This document shows, piece after piece, positions 13,701 to 24,093 of a stretch of 64,000 nt of DNA. Source of the DNA: Uranotaenia lowii (taxonomy: Eukaryota > Arthropoda > Insecta > Diptera > Culicidae). A program made the translations under genes and the position numbers. The stretch is taken from the NCBI RefSeq assembly GCF_029784155.1, contig NC_073692.1, forward strand, positions 153,666,334 through 153,730,333, read 5' to 3'. Numbering within the stretch: the stretch's first letter is position 1; the number at the start of each line of letters is the position of its first letter. The notes under the pieces were generated by a model. That model was not told where the DNA came from. It was given only the letters and a program-made list of their open reading frames with translations, and ran no database searches.

Positions 13701-16700
13701 ATAAAAATAGGACCGAGCCAACAGTATTAATAGATGATTTAATTTGAAATATTTTTATTGCAAAACTTTTTGTTCAAGTTTGATTTTGAAAAAAAAACTA
13801 ATATAAAAACATTTATCGTAACATAAGTCCTTAAATTACGTAACGAAATCATTCAAGAAATTTCCACGAATGCCAAAACGCTGGTAAAGTGTCACAAATA
13901 AAACAAATACAATATTTTATATAATTAAGTTTTTTATTCAAGTAAAATAAACTTACCAATTTTATTATTACTACTGTTTTTCAAATTTCTATCGAATAAG
14001 GCCAAACTCAGATAAGGATGAGATAAAAAAAACATTTTTTTCAAAGATTTTATTAAAAGCAACACACTAAGATCACTGACCATACTGACTGGACACTCGA
14101 TTTCGTTTGTTGGATAATTTTTCCAACAGTACGCAATATCGATTCCAGAGTGCGCATCGATTGATTCGAAGAAATGCTATCCCAGTTAGAAAGTTCCACA
14201 CAACTTTCGAAAAAAAAAAATTGGCAATTGAGACGATAAAATCGTGCTAAACAGGTACAGTATTGCGAATCTGCTAAATGTGACGAAAAAAATTAGCCAG
14301 ATATTGATCGAAATTTTGTTCTAAGTGTCCTGTCAGTATGATCAGTGCTAAGATTGTAATTATTTCGCTCGGGGCTCGGGATCATGATCCTCTGAATTAC
14401 AGGAAAACAGCTCAAAATGACACTTGAACTGTCAAAAACAAGAAATTTTCCAGTGGCACAGGGTGATAGCTAACCAACTCTAGTAGCACACAATTTCTAC
14501 TGAAATTCAAAGGAACTCACAGGAAAAAATATTTGAAAAGACCTTGATAGTCACAAGGGAAATCGTTTGGAATATACAGGAAAATTTGACATTTTTTTCC
14601 CTGAGCTGTTTTGCGGTCCTGAAATCGTTCCAACCTAGGAGAAAAGATTGAGTGTGAATTTTTCATTAACATTAATGTTTTTAAAAGCATTTGAGCACAA
14701 AGAATTTCTGTTCAGATCGAAGAGGTTCAATAACAATTCAATATTTTATTAATGCAGTCTAGTGAAGCTAGTGATAATATTTTCGTTTGAGGCCAAAAAC
14801 TTAGGCCTATTTTGAACTTAACAGAAGTTTCGACAGGGAACTTATTCATTTGAGTAGAAGTTAAACTTCAAGTGAACCATCTGATATCCATGTCACCTTC
14901 CTTACTATACATTCAAACACTCATCGTGAAACCAGCGACGTTTTGCGTGTCTCCCATTGCGTTTGTCGTTAATCGCGGTTTAAACATAATAAGTAAACCA
15001 AATTAAACTATTCAAATTTGAAACAGCAACAACGAACGGTAACTGCAAAATAAATAACGCCGAACTGGACTCTTTCGCGGGTTTTAGTTCTAAGTCCTGG
15101 TGGGAAAGAGAAAGAAATCCTGTTGTTTTTTTACAGGAGAGCAAGAGAAAAACATTTTGACATGAAAGGTGTTCACTGGGATTTAGGAGCACACTGTCCT
15201 GAATTCACGGAGTTAGTTCGAGTTTCTGTGCATTCGTAGACATGTCAACGTTAACTTCAGGAGAATTGAAGTGTCACGAAATTCGGATGGGTTTTTGTGC
15301 GAATTTCGTGAAAATTGAGCAGTTACCCTGTGGTTCGGAGAATCATGGTCCCGAGCGGAATAAATGCAATCTTAGTGTGTGGTTAATATTATCAGTATGT
15401 TTATGGATCTGTTTTAGATAATCGTTCTAAACAAACCGAAAAAATTTAAAAAATCATGAACTTACAACTTGTACAGATATTGTACTTACAAGTTGTTATT
15501 TAAAAATCTAAAGTAAATCAAAAAAATATTTTTCATAAAAACATTTATTACTTTTCTTTTGATGAAATAAATATACAAATTGGATAGAGTTTGCAATAAA
15601 TTTGAATCGATAAAATAATTTTCTTTCAAGTTTTCTCCACACCAACTTGTGTACAGGCAAAGATATTTTATTTAATCAAGTAACCCAAGACTGGACCAGG
15701 AGTTAAAAAAAAAAAGCGCGCGCTTTGATCAAGTTGTAAGCAAGTCCTCTAAATGCCACGTGTTTCAGGTTGCATGAAGCTCAAACACAATTATGATTTA
15801 AAAACTGATTCATGAATAATTGAATAAATTTGCGAACGCGCCGTTGTACTGAAACGGAGATTGCAGGTTCAAGTCCTGCCAGTGAGCCGTTATATCGTTT
15901 TCGAAAAATTCATGATATTTACGGCTTATGTTCTTTCTTTCTTTGTTACCTCATGTTTCTGTAATACTTTTCATTACCTACGAAAATGAGAAAAACATTC
16001 ATTTCAACGACTAAATATGAAGTAAAAAAGAAATTTTTACAGTGATTTTAAAGTTTTGTACCGTAACTGTCCCATCGAACCAGGATAAGCGACCAATTAG
16101 AGCATTTTCAATGTCCTGAATCTTGATGCGCCTCATAATAAGCGGTGGGCTTGAGAGGCCACCTAGTTATTGACACAGATTACGCAGAAGCCCTCGCGAA
16201 AGATGAAACCTAATTGAAATTAATTAAAAACACATAATGGAATGTTTAAAAACCTTTCAGCGTCACTTTTGCTGCTCTTAATCACACCAAATTATAGACA
16301 CGTTTGCCATTTAGGGATCTCGGTGCTGTATGGGCCGTTCAATATTATAATATTGATCGTCTTTGACGACGCGGACGGTATCATGAATTATGTTTTTTTT
16401 TAAATTTTCAACTTTCTCCATTTTCCAGTGATGGTCGCAGCCGGGCCGGAGTATACTGTGCGGCAAATGCGTGCATCGAGCAGGTCATCCAGCACGGTGA
16501 AGTGGATGTGTTTCAGGCCGTGAAAACCGTGCGCCGGCATCGACCCCAGTTGGTGGACAACATGGTGAGAACGACTCCCATCCGCGTCCTGTCCCACCCA
16601 CTAACTCGCCCTGAGTCGTGGGGGAATGATATCGTTATGCTAATTCAATATTTTCTTCTCTGTTTCCCGTTTTTTTATTTGCAGACTGAATATAAATACT

Positions 16701-19700
16701 GTTACGATTTAGTTTTACACTACGTTCTACACTACCTTAATAAAGACTTGAAGGAAAAGAAGTGAGAATGCGATTTACACGATGATCTGTGGTAAGTTTT
16801 GCGAAGACAAAGAAAAACAATAAAAATCTAATTATGTTCACTGTAGTTGTTATTATTGAGTTATTGCACGGCTTCTCGAGAAGTTTGTTCAGTATATTGT
16901 TTAAATCAATGTCTGCAACTTTTGTTAAATTAGTTTGGATTCAAGTTACTGACTTCAGAAAGTTGAGTTACTCTTGTTCTAAAATTTCGTAAAAAAGTGT
17001 TTAGATTATCATATTAAGTTATCCTTTACAGCAGGTTCGTCGTTTGATTATTTTTATTGATTTGTTTTTCATTTTATCTTAGGATTTTATGATCATCGTT
17101 TTTGTATATATTTATTTGAATTTGTTGGTAAGTGATTTGAGTTTTCTCTTAAGTTTCGTTATTCGTTCCATAATACCAGAAACTAACCTATTATCATCTT
17201 TTCAGGTTTATTGAATTTGGCCGAGGGAAAAGCATACCGCTTACTCCAGAATACTCAAATTCGGAACTCTCCAAAGATCTATCCGCCGCAGATCGTGTAA
17301 TCGTGGACAAAGCTAACCGAAAAATGCGCCGAGGAGAGTCCTACGATCACTGTCAATCGTTCGACGACAAAAAGTTTGTTATCGATAAGAACGGCCGAAT
17401 TTGCGAGCGTAAGAAGAAGGGCCGCCTGTACAGCCTGGGCGGCAATGATCCCCCGCGAAAGTGTAATAGAGGCCGGCTGGACCGGCTGAAAACCGTGGGA
17501 ACGTTCGATATCACAAACGAAATCTCGCGGCTCAGCCAGAAGACGGTTAATCTGAATGAGCGAATTATCGGTAATCAACTTTTTGCACGAACCATTGACG
17601 AAACAACTACCAGTGCCATCGGTAGCGCAGCCGGCAGTATCGGGGCCGGATTGGTACCCTTCATAGCAACAACCGCTTTTGGACCGGTGATCAATCCGGC
17701 AAACGGTATGGCCGACAAACCCCACCCCATCGGAAGCATTCGATCCATCAACGGACCGACGCTAACTAAACAGAATACAGAAATCATACACCTTTCGCCT
17801 CATCATCATCTAACACTGAATCATCCGCTGATACTGCATCCGATGCAACATCAGCAACTGAAAGCTGCAAAAAGCCGAAGCCTAAGTACGGGTTCCTACA
17901 TTACTAAAGAATCGAGTGTTCATTCTAGCGTAGAGATTATCAAATCCAATAGCAATGCTGACCTGAACGACAACACGCAAAAGACGATCGATACTATTCC
18001 GAAGAACAAATCACTAGAAGATAGCAGAACATTGAGGCTGAACGCGTCACGTTCCCCGTTGCGCAAACCGATACTGCGCAAATCCAAGAAAATAGTCCGC
18101 ACCGATTCGGAATTCCTTAAAGGAAACATCTACGAGAAAGAATCGAGTCTTTCCAGCTCACAATACACTCCAACGCACGAGAGAAGGCGTGAATTTGCCG
18201 ACCATCGCAGCAGCAACCCATCCTCGGAAACGCACAAATCGACCGACGAAAGTTCGAAAAACATTTCAACGGACGAAATCGACACAGTCTTTTCCGACAC
18301 CATGGAGCTTGAACAGATGGAAGCAGACTACAAGATGCACCTGCGGAACAACCTACAGCGTGAATACAAGAGCGATAGCGATACGCTCGACGAGATCGGT
18401 AAAAAACAACCCGACTACAACACATGGAAAAACCAAAGCTACGAAAACACGTTTGATATTTTTGAAGAAAAAGAACAGGAAGGCGATGATAGTGAAAGTT
18501 CGCCTAAAGATGCAACAGCAAAGACTGAAGAAAGCACCGATGAAGTAGACGGAGAGAAAAGTGCCGATATTAGTGAAACACCTAAAACAAGTGAAAGCAA
18601 TATTAAAACCAAACGAACACTGGAACGGCCCAAAGATCTGGAGCTTGGGACATCGTCCGATGGCAGCAAAAATCCCTCTACCGAAGGACCGTTTGGACAT
18701 ATTTTTGAGAAGAATCTTGGGCGATTCAAGAAAATGAACAAACTCCTGAAGTGCAAACGTTTCAGTACTTCAGCACTCTATGACAAGAAAAGTAAACCTA
18801 ATTTCAAGGACCCCATTACCTTTGAAGATAAATCGTCACCTGTACCAAAACCGGTTACTGAAACAGCGCAATCCCCAGCAAAATCCAATCATTCACAGTC
18901 CAAAGCATCGATATGTTCATCGAAATCTTCTCTCTTCGGTAACAAGAAAAGTAACGTGCCTGCACAAAAAGGCAAGAAGTTTTCGTTTTTCAGTAACGCA
19001 TCCAATGAAAAAGGTAAAACATCGCCGAGCAAATCAAAATCCAACAGTGAAATCAGTTACTTTCGAACAAAATCCACTAAGGGCTCTAAAAAATCGCTCA
19101 AAAACAACAGTACCGCTTGTTTGAACCTGGAAACCACCTGCACTTCGCCACTGTCCGAAGCATTTTACAACACAACTGGAAGCGTACGACTCAGTGCGAT
19201 AGAACTGTACGAAAAGTTCTGTTCGCAGGACTTCAGCGGACTGTACAAACATGAAGCGATACGCAGTGACATTGGTGACGACGAGAGTGGGACAGATTCC
19301 GGACAGTACGATCCCAACCGCAGTCTGGGGGCAATACGCAAGAACAGACGGAAAAACTTCAAGCTGCTTCGACAGAAGAGCGAGCCCAAGTTTTCCTTCC
19401 GATCGGATACGTTGTACGAGAACGAGGACAGCTACGAAGAATCGGGCTACCCGGATGAGCATCCGAAGGTGGTTTATGAACCGGAGGATTATAATCAGTT
19501 TTTGTACGATGAGCAATACTACGAGGAGGATATCGAGAATTTGAGTATAGAAAACATTTACTACCGGGGGAATCTGGTGAACGAAGATGGAACAATTGTA
19601 GAAGCTTATCAGTATCAGATCGATGGCTACGAGGACGAGTACGTTGAAGAGGAAGAAGACGAGGAGGATGATGGAGACGAAGATGAAAATGGAACACCAT

Positions 19701-20962
19701 GTAATCGGATGCTGGAGATAGTGGACAGTGAATTGGAACCTCCTCTGATCGACATGGCCACTTCGGCGGATTCGGATTGCGATGAAATATATCTGATGCC
19801 ACAGAACGAATCTAAAAAACTGATCATTCACGATTTTCTTTTCCACCATCGCAATGACGAATTTGATCATGTTGATGCGGACTATACAGCTTCCGAGGAG
19901 AGTTTGAACGCTCTGGATCGAGTCAAAGATCAAGATACGTTGACTATCTATAAAATATGCTCCAAGGAAAGTATTCTAAGCTCGAAAGGTGAATTGGACA
20001 ATATTCCGTTAAGTTCTTCGCTGGACCAGTGCTTTTTCCAATCGAACTGTTGCACGGCACTTGAGAGAACGGCCTCTCTAGAGTTGCTGAGTAATTCGAG
20101 TGGAACTCTCAACAAATCAACGTTAACAGACTACGCTTTTGATACGGTCAAGAATGTCAATCTAGATAGTTGCAGCACGTCTCGATTGAGTTTATCTTTG
20201 AAGAGTGAAATATTCGAAGAAACACTGGCCAATGCTGCACACGACGGGTCCGGTGAAATTAAACAGATAAAAAACTGGAACATAGAAGACTTTACTCTGA
20301 CCCCGGAGGGCTCGTTCTCCGATGAAACCATGGATGAGCTGTGGAAGAGTCATTTGGGTGACGAAATCGAATGTAATAATGCGCCAAGTGAGGCGAAAAC
20401 TGAAGAAGGTACGGTCGTAGAACTACCGGATCAACCAGCAACCAGTGAGTATACAATCATCGATCTTGACGAAGAACCCTACTTGCTGGATCCAGCGATA
20501 TCGGAGTTTACCAATGAAATTACCAAGGAGTTTGATCTATTGTTCTCGCGAGCCGAGACCGAGTCGCGCGCCGTCAGCTACTCGGGAAGTCCCGCCTACG
20601 AAACGAAGAACGAGGACAATCAACCGGATCCGTTGGCAAATCGAACACCGGTACCGATCGAGTTGCCAACCCGTTACTCGATGCAGCGGCTCGAGCCCAT
20701 CAACCTCGATGCTGATGAAATCAAAATAACAAGACATGCCGAGGACCAACTCAAAACGCAACACGATAGTGCCAAAGAAGTAGCTGTAGATAAACAATGT
20801 AGTAGAGTAGATAATTGCAATCCCCTGGAGGAGGAAAACCGGAAGAAGACGACAACTAGCTCAACAACGGTGCTGGCGACCAGTAGCAGCGGTCGATTGC
20901 GGAAGGCCCGCAGTCAGTCGCTCGGCAATTTGAAGAACAAAACCAAATGTTTTCCATTATAG
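1707..20962 (+). CDS. Ptp99A: receptor-type tyrosine phosphatase, D2 domain plus long tail (3' part of gene)
   Basis: Spliced 3' part of a Ptp99A-like receptor tyrosine phosphatase, a membrane protein implicated in axon guidance in flies. Exons: 1707-1783, 1861-1992, 2063-2284, 2354-2448, 16429-16564, 16685-16761, 17206-20962; all junctions are GT/AG and the phases join without a break. Exons 1-6 encode the membrane-distal domain D2 (DYINAVFVDGY, REYIVTEWPLQKTCGEFWSL, QLFQLICWP, VDVFQAVKTVRRHRPQLV). The active-site cysteine loop is replaced by VVSPDGRSRAG, so this D2 should be catalytically dead. That loss, with the family-typical D2 layout, is why I prefer Ptp99A to Lar or Ptp69D. The ectodomain, membrane segment and catalytic D1 lie upstream of the window. 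The large intron 2,449-16,428 is full of transposons. An optional exon (11,781-11,834) and an alternative stop (16,763) are given separately. Confidence 0.8.
2870..3440. repeat. tandem repeat of about 140 bp inside the Helitron
   Basis: The box ATATGGACGACCCCTT recurs at about 3,015, 3,158 and 3,295, with a decayed copy near 3,438 and a partial unit from 2,870. The units share a CCGTGTGCAAATTTTC segment and are diverged from one another, so this is an old array. Small ORFs called here (2,794-3,538, both strands) are products of the repeat and not genes. Confidence 0.6.
3609..4585. mobile_element. MITE flanked by TA with GGATACTTGATCCCC ends
   Basis: Left end GGAGAGAGTGGGGATACTTG at 3,609; the right end, 4,556-4,585, is its near-perfect complement. 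TATA flanks both sides. The core TTGATCCCC recurs inside in both orientations (about 3,624, 3,817, 3,838, 4,171, 4,193). No transposase ORF. It is inserted in the TA near the 5' tip of the Helitron at 2,612-4,591. Confidence 0.65.
4592..6746. other. AT-rich intron sequence with degraded repeats
   Basis: No gene seen. Contains a TE end at 4,871-4,915 (TACCGTAAATTAGGGG, then GGGGTAACTTTGATCA) related to the one at the window start; an (AAT)n microsatellite with a TTATTAGAGACC tail at about 5,575-5,615; and a stretch near 6,090-6,200 with CCGGGCAA/TCTGGCAA words that recur near 50,500. Confidence 0.5.
6747..7904 (+). mobile_element. DD37E Tc1/mariner element with TIRs and TA duplication
   Basis: The terminal inverted repeats are AAGGGTGATACGGTCAAAAT at the left and the complement at the right (to 7,904), with TA on both sides (6,745-6,746; 7,905-7,906). 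The ends and the internal transposase with D-37-E spacing identify an IS630/Tc1/mariner element of the DD37E group described from mosquitoes. The 1,158-bp length is close to a complete element, but the transposase is broken, so this copy is dead. Confidence 0.85.
6915..7805 (+). pseudogene. DD37E transposase, broken
   Basis: The N-terminal helix-turn-helix part (EEEQRIKILLALRENPSYSH...) starts near 6,915 and hits TAA at 7,008-7,010, then continues to a double stop near 7,188. The catalytic part is read in another frame (about 7,190-7,690): VVTDDETYVKADYKQLPGQE contains the first Asp, WPDLASCHY the second Asp (7,552) and RLIEKYWAIV the Glu (7,666), with exactly 37 residues between second Asp and Glu. 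The C-terminus (...NLMTWVKRKARQFGFGKAEA, TAA at 7,803) is in a further frame. So it has a stop, a deletion or frameshift between the domains and a second frameshift near the end. Confidence 0.8.
7907..9630. other. AT-rich intron sequence with one GC-richer island
   Basis: Mostly low-complexity AT-rich DNA without recognisable genes. An island at about 9,190-9,410 is clearly richer in G and C and contains a 60-codon ORF (9,214-9,396) following a CCCACAG that resembles a splice acceptor. It encodes no domain I recognise. It may be a TE remnant or an unrecognised exon. Confidence 0.4.
9631..10594. mobile_element. MITE flanked by TA with reiterated CTATGGCCGGACA
   Basis: Left end GGGGGAAGTCGTCTATGGCC; the right end at 10,569-10,594 is its complement, with TA outside each (9,629-9,630; 10,595-10,596). 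The word GTCTATGRCCGGACA recurs inside in both orientations (about 9,657, 9,996, 10,021, 10,177, 10,373). It has no transposase. Small ORFs within (for example 10,070-10,312) are not genes. Confidence 0.65.
10597..11780. other. AT-rich intron, nothing recognisable
   Basis: Homopolymer-rich intron DNA without TIRs, ORFs or RNA signatures that I can support. The last 20 bases form the pyrimidine tract and AG in front of the candidate microexon. Confidence 0.5.
11781..11834 (+). CDS. Ptp99A: candidate 54-nt microexon of the phosphatase gene
   Basis: A GC-balanced 54-bp island inside an AT-rich intron, preceded by TATCTCTTTGTGCAG and followed by GTAATT. It fits the phase of the surrounding intron exactly: the upstream exon ends in CC, the island supplies A, and its last TG is completed by T of exon 16,429. 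It reads through as VVPEGEVLGIKHFNSLHC with no stop, giving an 18-residue insertion between SP and DGRSRAG of the D2 domain. Observed: splice signals, phase, open frame. Inferred: real alternative exon. Alternatives: an exon of a nested gene, or chance. Confidence 0.5.
11835..14061. other. intron sequence with a loose inverted repeat
   Basis: Contains a 123-codon ORF (12,023-12,394) without recognisable domains. Arms at about 12,070-12,140 and 13,197-13,276 are inverted copies (ATTGGCGATTTGCAGC against GCTGCAAATCGCCAAT, and ATCAAAATGATGAT against ATCATCATTTTG), suggesting an old foldback or MITE of about 1.2 kb. The sequence GGTTCATCCTTCTATTGTAT at about 11,992 also occurs at about 8,980. No supported gene. 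Confidence 0.35.
14062..15380. mobile_element. CACTAAG-ended DNA transposon (non-autonomous), interrupted
   Basis: Ends ACACACTAAGAT...TTGTAATTATTTCGCTCGGG at the left and the complementary CCGAGCGGAATAAATGCAAT, CTTAGTGTGT at the right. A smaller MITE (14,074-14,347) splits the left terminal repeat. Related copies occur at 28,758-29,748 and from 29,749. Internal sequence shares CCTGAGCTGTTTT and CAGGAGAAAA words with those copies. No transposase was found. Superfamily not determined. Confidence 0.55.
14074..14347. mobile_element. small hAT-like MITE nested in the CACTAAG element
   Basis: Terminal inverted repeats CACTGACCATACTGACTGGA at the left and ...CCTGTCAGTATGATCAGTG at the right. Flanks read ACTAAGAT on the left and GCTAAGAT on the right: an 8-bp duplication with one mismatch, as expected of a hAT insertion. 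Only 274 bp and non-coding. Confidence 0.5.
15381..16428. other. AT-rich intron with a tRNA-like fragment
   Basis: No coding sequence. A tRNA-like anticodon arm and T arm lie at 15,841-15,886 (own entry). The end of the segment is the pyrimidine-rich acceptor of exon 16,429. Confidence 0.4.
15841..15886 (+). other. tRNA-like 3' part (anticodon arm, variable loop, T arm)
   Basis: CCGTT-GTACTGA-AACGG forms a 5-bp stem with a 7-base loop (anticodon position ACT after the conserved T); then a 5-base variable loop AGATT; then GCAGG-TTCAAGT-CCTGC, a perfect T arm with the B-box consensus; then CAGTGAG in the place of the 3' acceptor strand. No matching 5' acceptor strand or D arm is visible upstream, so it is a truncated tRNA or tRNA-derived repeat and not a functional gene. 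Confidence 0.35.
16763..16765 (+). other. Ptp99A: alternative stop codon overlapping a splice donor
   Basis: Exon 16,685 reads ...KDLKEKK and TGA at 16,763-16,765 if unspliced. The same bases are the donor AA|GTGAGAA at 16,762. Splicing to 17,206 removes the stop and restores Lys-Phe-Ile-Glu-Phe-Gly. Both products are therefore encoded: a short form ending four residues after KDL and the long-tailed form. Confidence 0.55.
17206..20962 (+). CDS. Ptp99A: long-tail exon of the phosphatase (1,251 residues)
   Basis: A single exon from a TTTTCAG acceptor to TAG at 20,960-20,962. Its first G completes the Lys codon of the upstream exon. The tail is mostly polar and probably disordered: a Gly/Ala-rich hydrophobic patch (AAGSIGAGLVPFIATTAFGP), His-rich and Ser/Thr/Lys-rich stretches, a basic segment (GRFKKMNKLLKCKRFSTSAL) near the middle and an acidic run (YVEEEEDEEDDGDEDENG). 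It ends LRKARSQSLGNLKNKTKC-FPL, a Cys four residues from the end after a basic stretch. No enzyme domain is visible. Linkage to the D2 exons rests on splice phase and proximity; it could in principle be a separate gene lacking an ATG, but it has no convincing start of its own. Confidence 0.65.
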
Positions 20963-23958
20963 AACATAAGAAAAGCTGTAATTAGTTGACTAGCGGTGTA
21001 GGGCATGTGTAAATGTGTTCATGTATGTGTGTTGGAAAGATGGTGTCGGTCTTGTGTTTCGTCAGCAAATAATCATTTTTTCGTTCGTTGTTGGTGTGAG
21101 ATTGTAAATCGTTAGCCGTAAAACCGTAATTACTATAGAGATATCGGAAGCAAATATTTAACATACATACAGTCGATGTAATGAACACCGATTTCGATAG
21201 ACGTTGTGGACCTGCCAAATTTAGCCTGATTGATTTTTCCGCTGACTTTCTGACAAACATAATACCAACACCCACGAAATTTGGGCCTGGTTTGGCAGAT
21301 GGAGTGAGCGTATCTGAGCCACATGTGTAGTTTAGTGCGTACAACTGAATTGGACTTTTCGTATCGAAGTTAGTAGGATGACCTTTTTTATACGTTGAAC
21401 AAGTTCACTCCACAGCGATATTTAAGAGAAACAAAAACTAATCCTTCATTTGAACGACTTGTATAGATTCATCAAGAAACCAAGGCTCATTGGAACCCAA
21501 AACCATACCACTATCGTTAACGACAAACCAAAACAAAACGTGTAAATTATTACCAAGAAAAGATGACATGTTCTAAATTTAAATAGCTAAACCAAATTGA
21601 AAGAATGTGTGGAACACTTCTTTGGATCCCTAATTTTAAGCTAATTGTAGTGAATCGTTAAACAACTCCTCATATAACGGCGACCGCGCATTAAATTCCT
21701 CTACATATATAAAAGAAATAAAAAAAAAACGTTCACTCACACATGAAACGGATACACCCTTACATACTTATAAATAGGTAAAAGGTACATTTATATATAT
21801 TCCATTCGTTGATTACTATATATTTTTGAAAGAGAAGTTTATTGTGTATCAGTGAGAAACGGAACAGTTTATCTTGAACTAAATCAATTTTATTGGGCTA
21901 CAATAGAGTTCTAATAGGAAAAAATGAATTGAAGATTTTTAAGATAACAATGGTAGATAAAATTAAATAAAAAAAAACCAAAGTGTGATACAATGAGAAA
22001 GTCGTGGTTAATTGTTGTAATAATAAAATATGTCTTGAAAAGGCGATACTTATTAATTTGTTGGATGTTATATTTATAACCAAAAAAAATGGACTCGGTG
22101 TTGTTTGCATCTTTCAATTCATACGTCATACTTCTATTTTTAACAAATTAAAACAAACCTCGGAAAGCAAGTTAACTTTTATATTATCTAAGAGAATATT
22201 CCATATTTTTATACAAATCGCTTTGAAACAAATTCTACACTTATTCAACTTATCCTTTCCAGCAAATCTTGTAGTTTTCAAAACGGTAAGCAGGAAATTT
22301 TATACGCGATATACATTTTAAGCTAGCAAATCACAACGTAGTTTTCTCCTTCAATATGGCCTTACATTGAAAAAAAATCGAGGACTTCAGAATAAAATAA
22401 ATCACCTTTATTTCCGACACACCAACTCTGCACTTCTCGAGTCGACCAAACTTTTAAATCAGAACTATCAATCAATAACGTCTGAATTTCATGCTTACAA
22501 TAAATCCATTCTCAGATTCAAACACAAGCTTTTCTACCGAACAGATTTTTCTATCGCTATAATCACACTACCTAACAACATCAAAAATAAATTCAAAACT
22601 TCAAAAGCCGTAGTTTCTATAGAGTCGACAATCTCGAAAACATTTTAACCAAAAAAAAAAGAAACATTTCGGTTCCAAATCTCAAGGGCAAACACCACTG
22701 AGTCATATAATCCACCATTATTGTTGTCAATAATTGTCACTTAACGTTTTTATACCAACAAAATAAAATCACAAACCTTACAATGGCAGTGAACGATGAG
22801 AGTAGTTAGTAACAACAACCCAGTTGCCTATTGTATAAAACTATGAGTTTTATGTCCATCTATAGAACTTGATACTGAAAAAAAACGGAAATTTAATAAC
22901 CTTTCGGTGTATGTGGCTCATATTCCAGAGAAAAAAAAACAGAACATCATAGAGAAGAAACAAAGATGGTGGACGCTTTTATGGATTATGGAAACCACGT
23001 GAAATTCCCTTCTTCTATGGGTATGTTTATTCGATTGGAAAAAAAGATCAAACACCCATTAGTGTGATTTGTAACGTTTGATGTAAAACTTTACATAATA
23101 CTTATAAGCTCCCAATCGAATGCAGTAAACAGAGGAACATATTACATTACTTATATATGATTGTTGTTGAATGTGTTATATTTCCTTTGAAATCTAATCT
23201 CTCCGTTATTCCCACCTCTTAAATATGCAATCAAACCATTTGTTTTAAATGTTTACTATTAGTTTCCAAGCGTTCAATTTTGACAAAAACACGTTATAAA
23301 ACAATCGAGGGCTATTTTCAATAAATATCTACAGCAACAAACATCCATAGAACATACTATGCTCCGAATGAAAAAAAAAATTAATTGAAACCTACCAAAC
23401 AAACAGAGCAGAACACTCAAATTGCCAAAACTTTTCCCCGAACCCATTGCCAACTCTAACGTCCAAACGACGACCACGTGGGCAAAATTAGACAGACAAC
23501 CAACAGAAAAAATTTGAACGGATTGTCGTAACGTTATGGACATATCGGAATTTTGCATTATTGATTTTTTTTTCTTTCTTTACTTCTCGTAAAATTCAAA
23601 TCTGACCTATCCACCCATAGGAACCGTTGATTATCTAGAAGAAGAAACAAACTGCGTAGAGTAAAACATACATAAACACTTGACAAGAAAGATTCCTTTT
23701 GTTACATTTATATTTAAGGTAAATGAATATTTTTATAGCAAATACAAACAGTACATCAACCACAGTGAGAATGACGTTGATAATCATTTCATCCGAAAGC
23801 ATCGCCCCTTTACTTGATCCTTGAATATTGTAACAACAGTTCGGGTAAGTTGAAGTGGCAATCGAAACATCCCACGACATTTTTCCGTGTTACATTCTTC
23901 AAACGTCCTTTTGAAGTTTCAAACTGGCCGAATAAAGGTTGCTATCCAGGTCTCTTTA
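20963..23958 (+). other. phosphatase 3' UTR and AT-rich intergenic DNA
   Basis: After the TAG the sequence is AT-rich with A-rich runs on the plus strand. Possible polyadenylation signals: AGAAATAAAAAA near 21,713, AATAAAATAAA near 22,392 and AATAAAATC near 22,761. Open frames here (such as 22,004-22,321 and 22,367-22,648) are compositionally AT-rich and have no recognisable domains. Confidence 0.45.
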
Positions 23959-24093
23959 AAGCATGGATCACGCAAAATCTTGACGCATTAAAAAGGGTCT
24001 ATCTAAGTCTAAAACAGAAAAACATTATTTCGATGTTGTTTTGATGAAATTTCGAACTTTTCGTCGAGAACCACTCATCATAGTTTGGACACC

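Noticed and set aside
15838..15888. Complete tRNA gene
   Set aside because: No 5' acceptor strand or D arm pairs with the 3' half.
19034..19933. 299-codon ORF on the minus strand
   Set aside because: It lies entirely antisense to the phosphatase tail exon and has no recognisable domain; it is a shadow of the codon use of the real frame. The same applies to 17,279-17,725, 18,353-18,756 and 19,359-19,802.
17303..20962. Tail exon as a separate gene starting at 17,303
   Set aside because: Position 17,303 is GTG and the frame is open further upstream to the acceptor at 17,205, where the phase matches the phosphatase exon.
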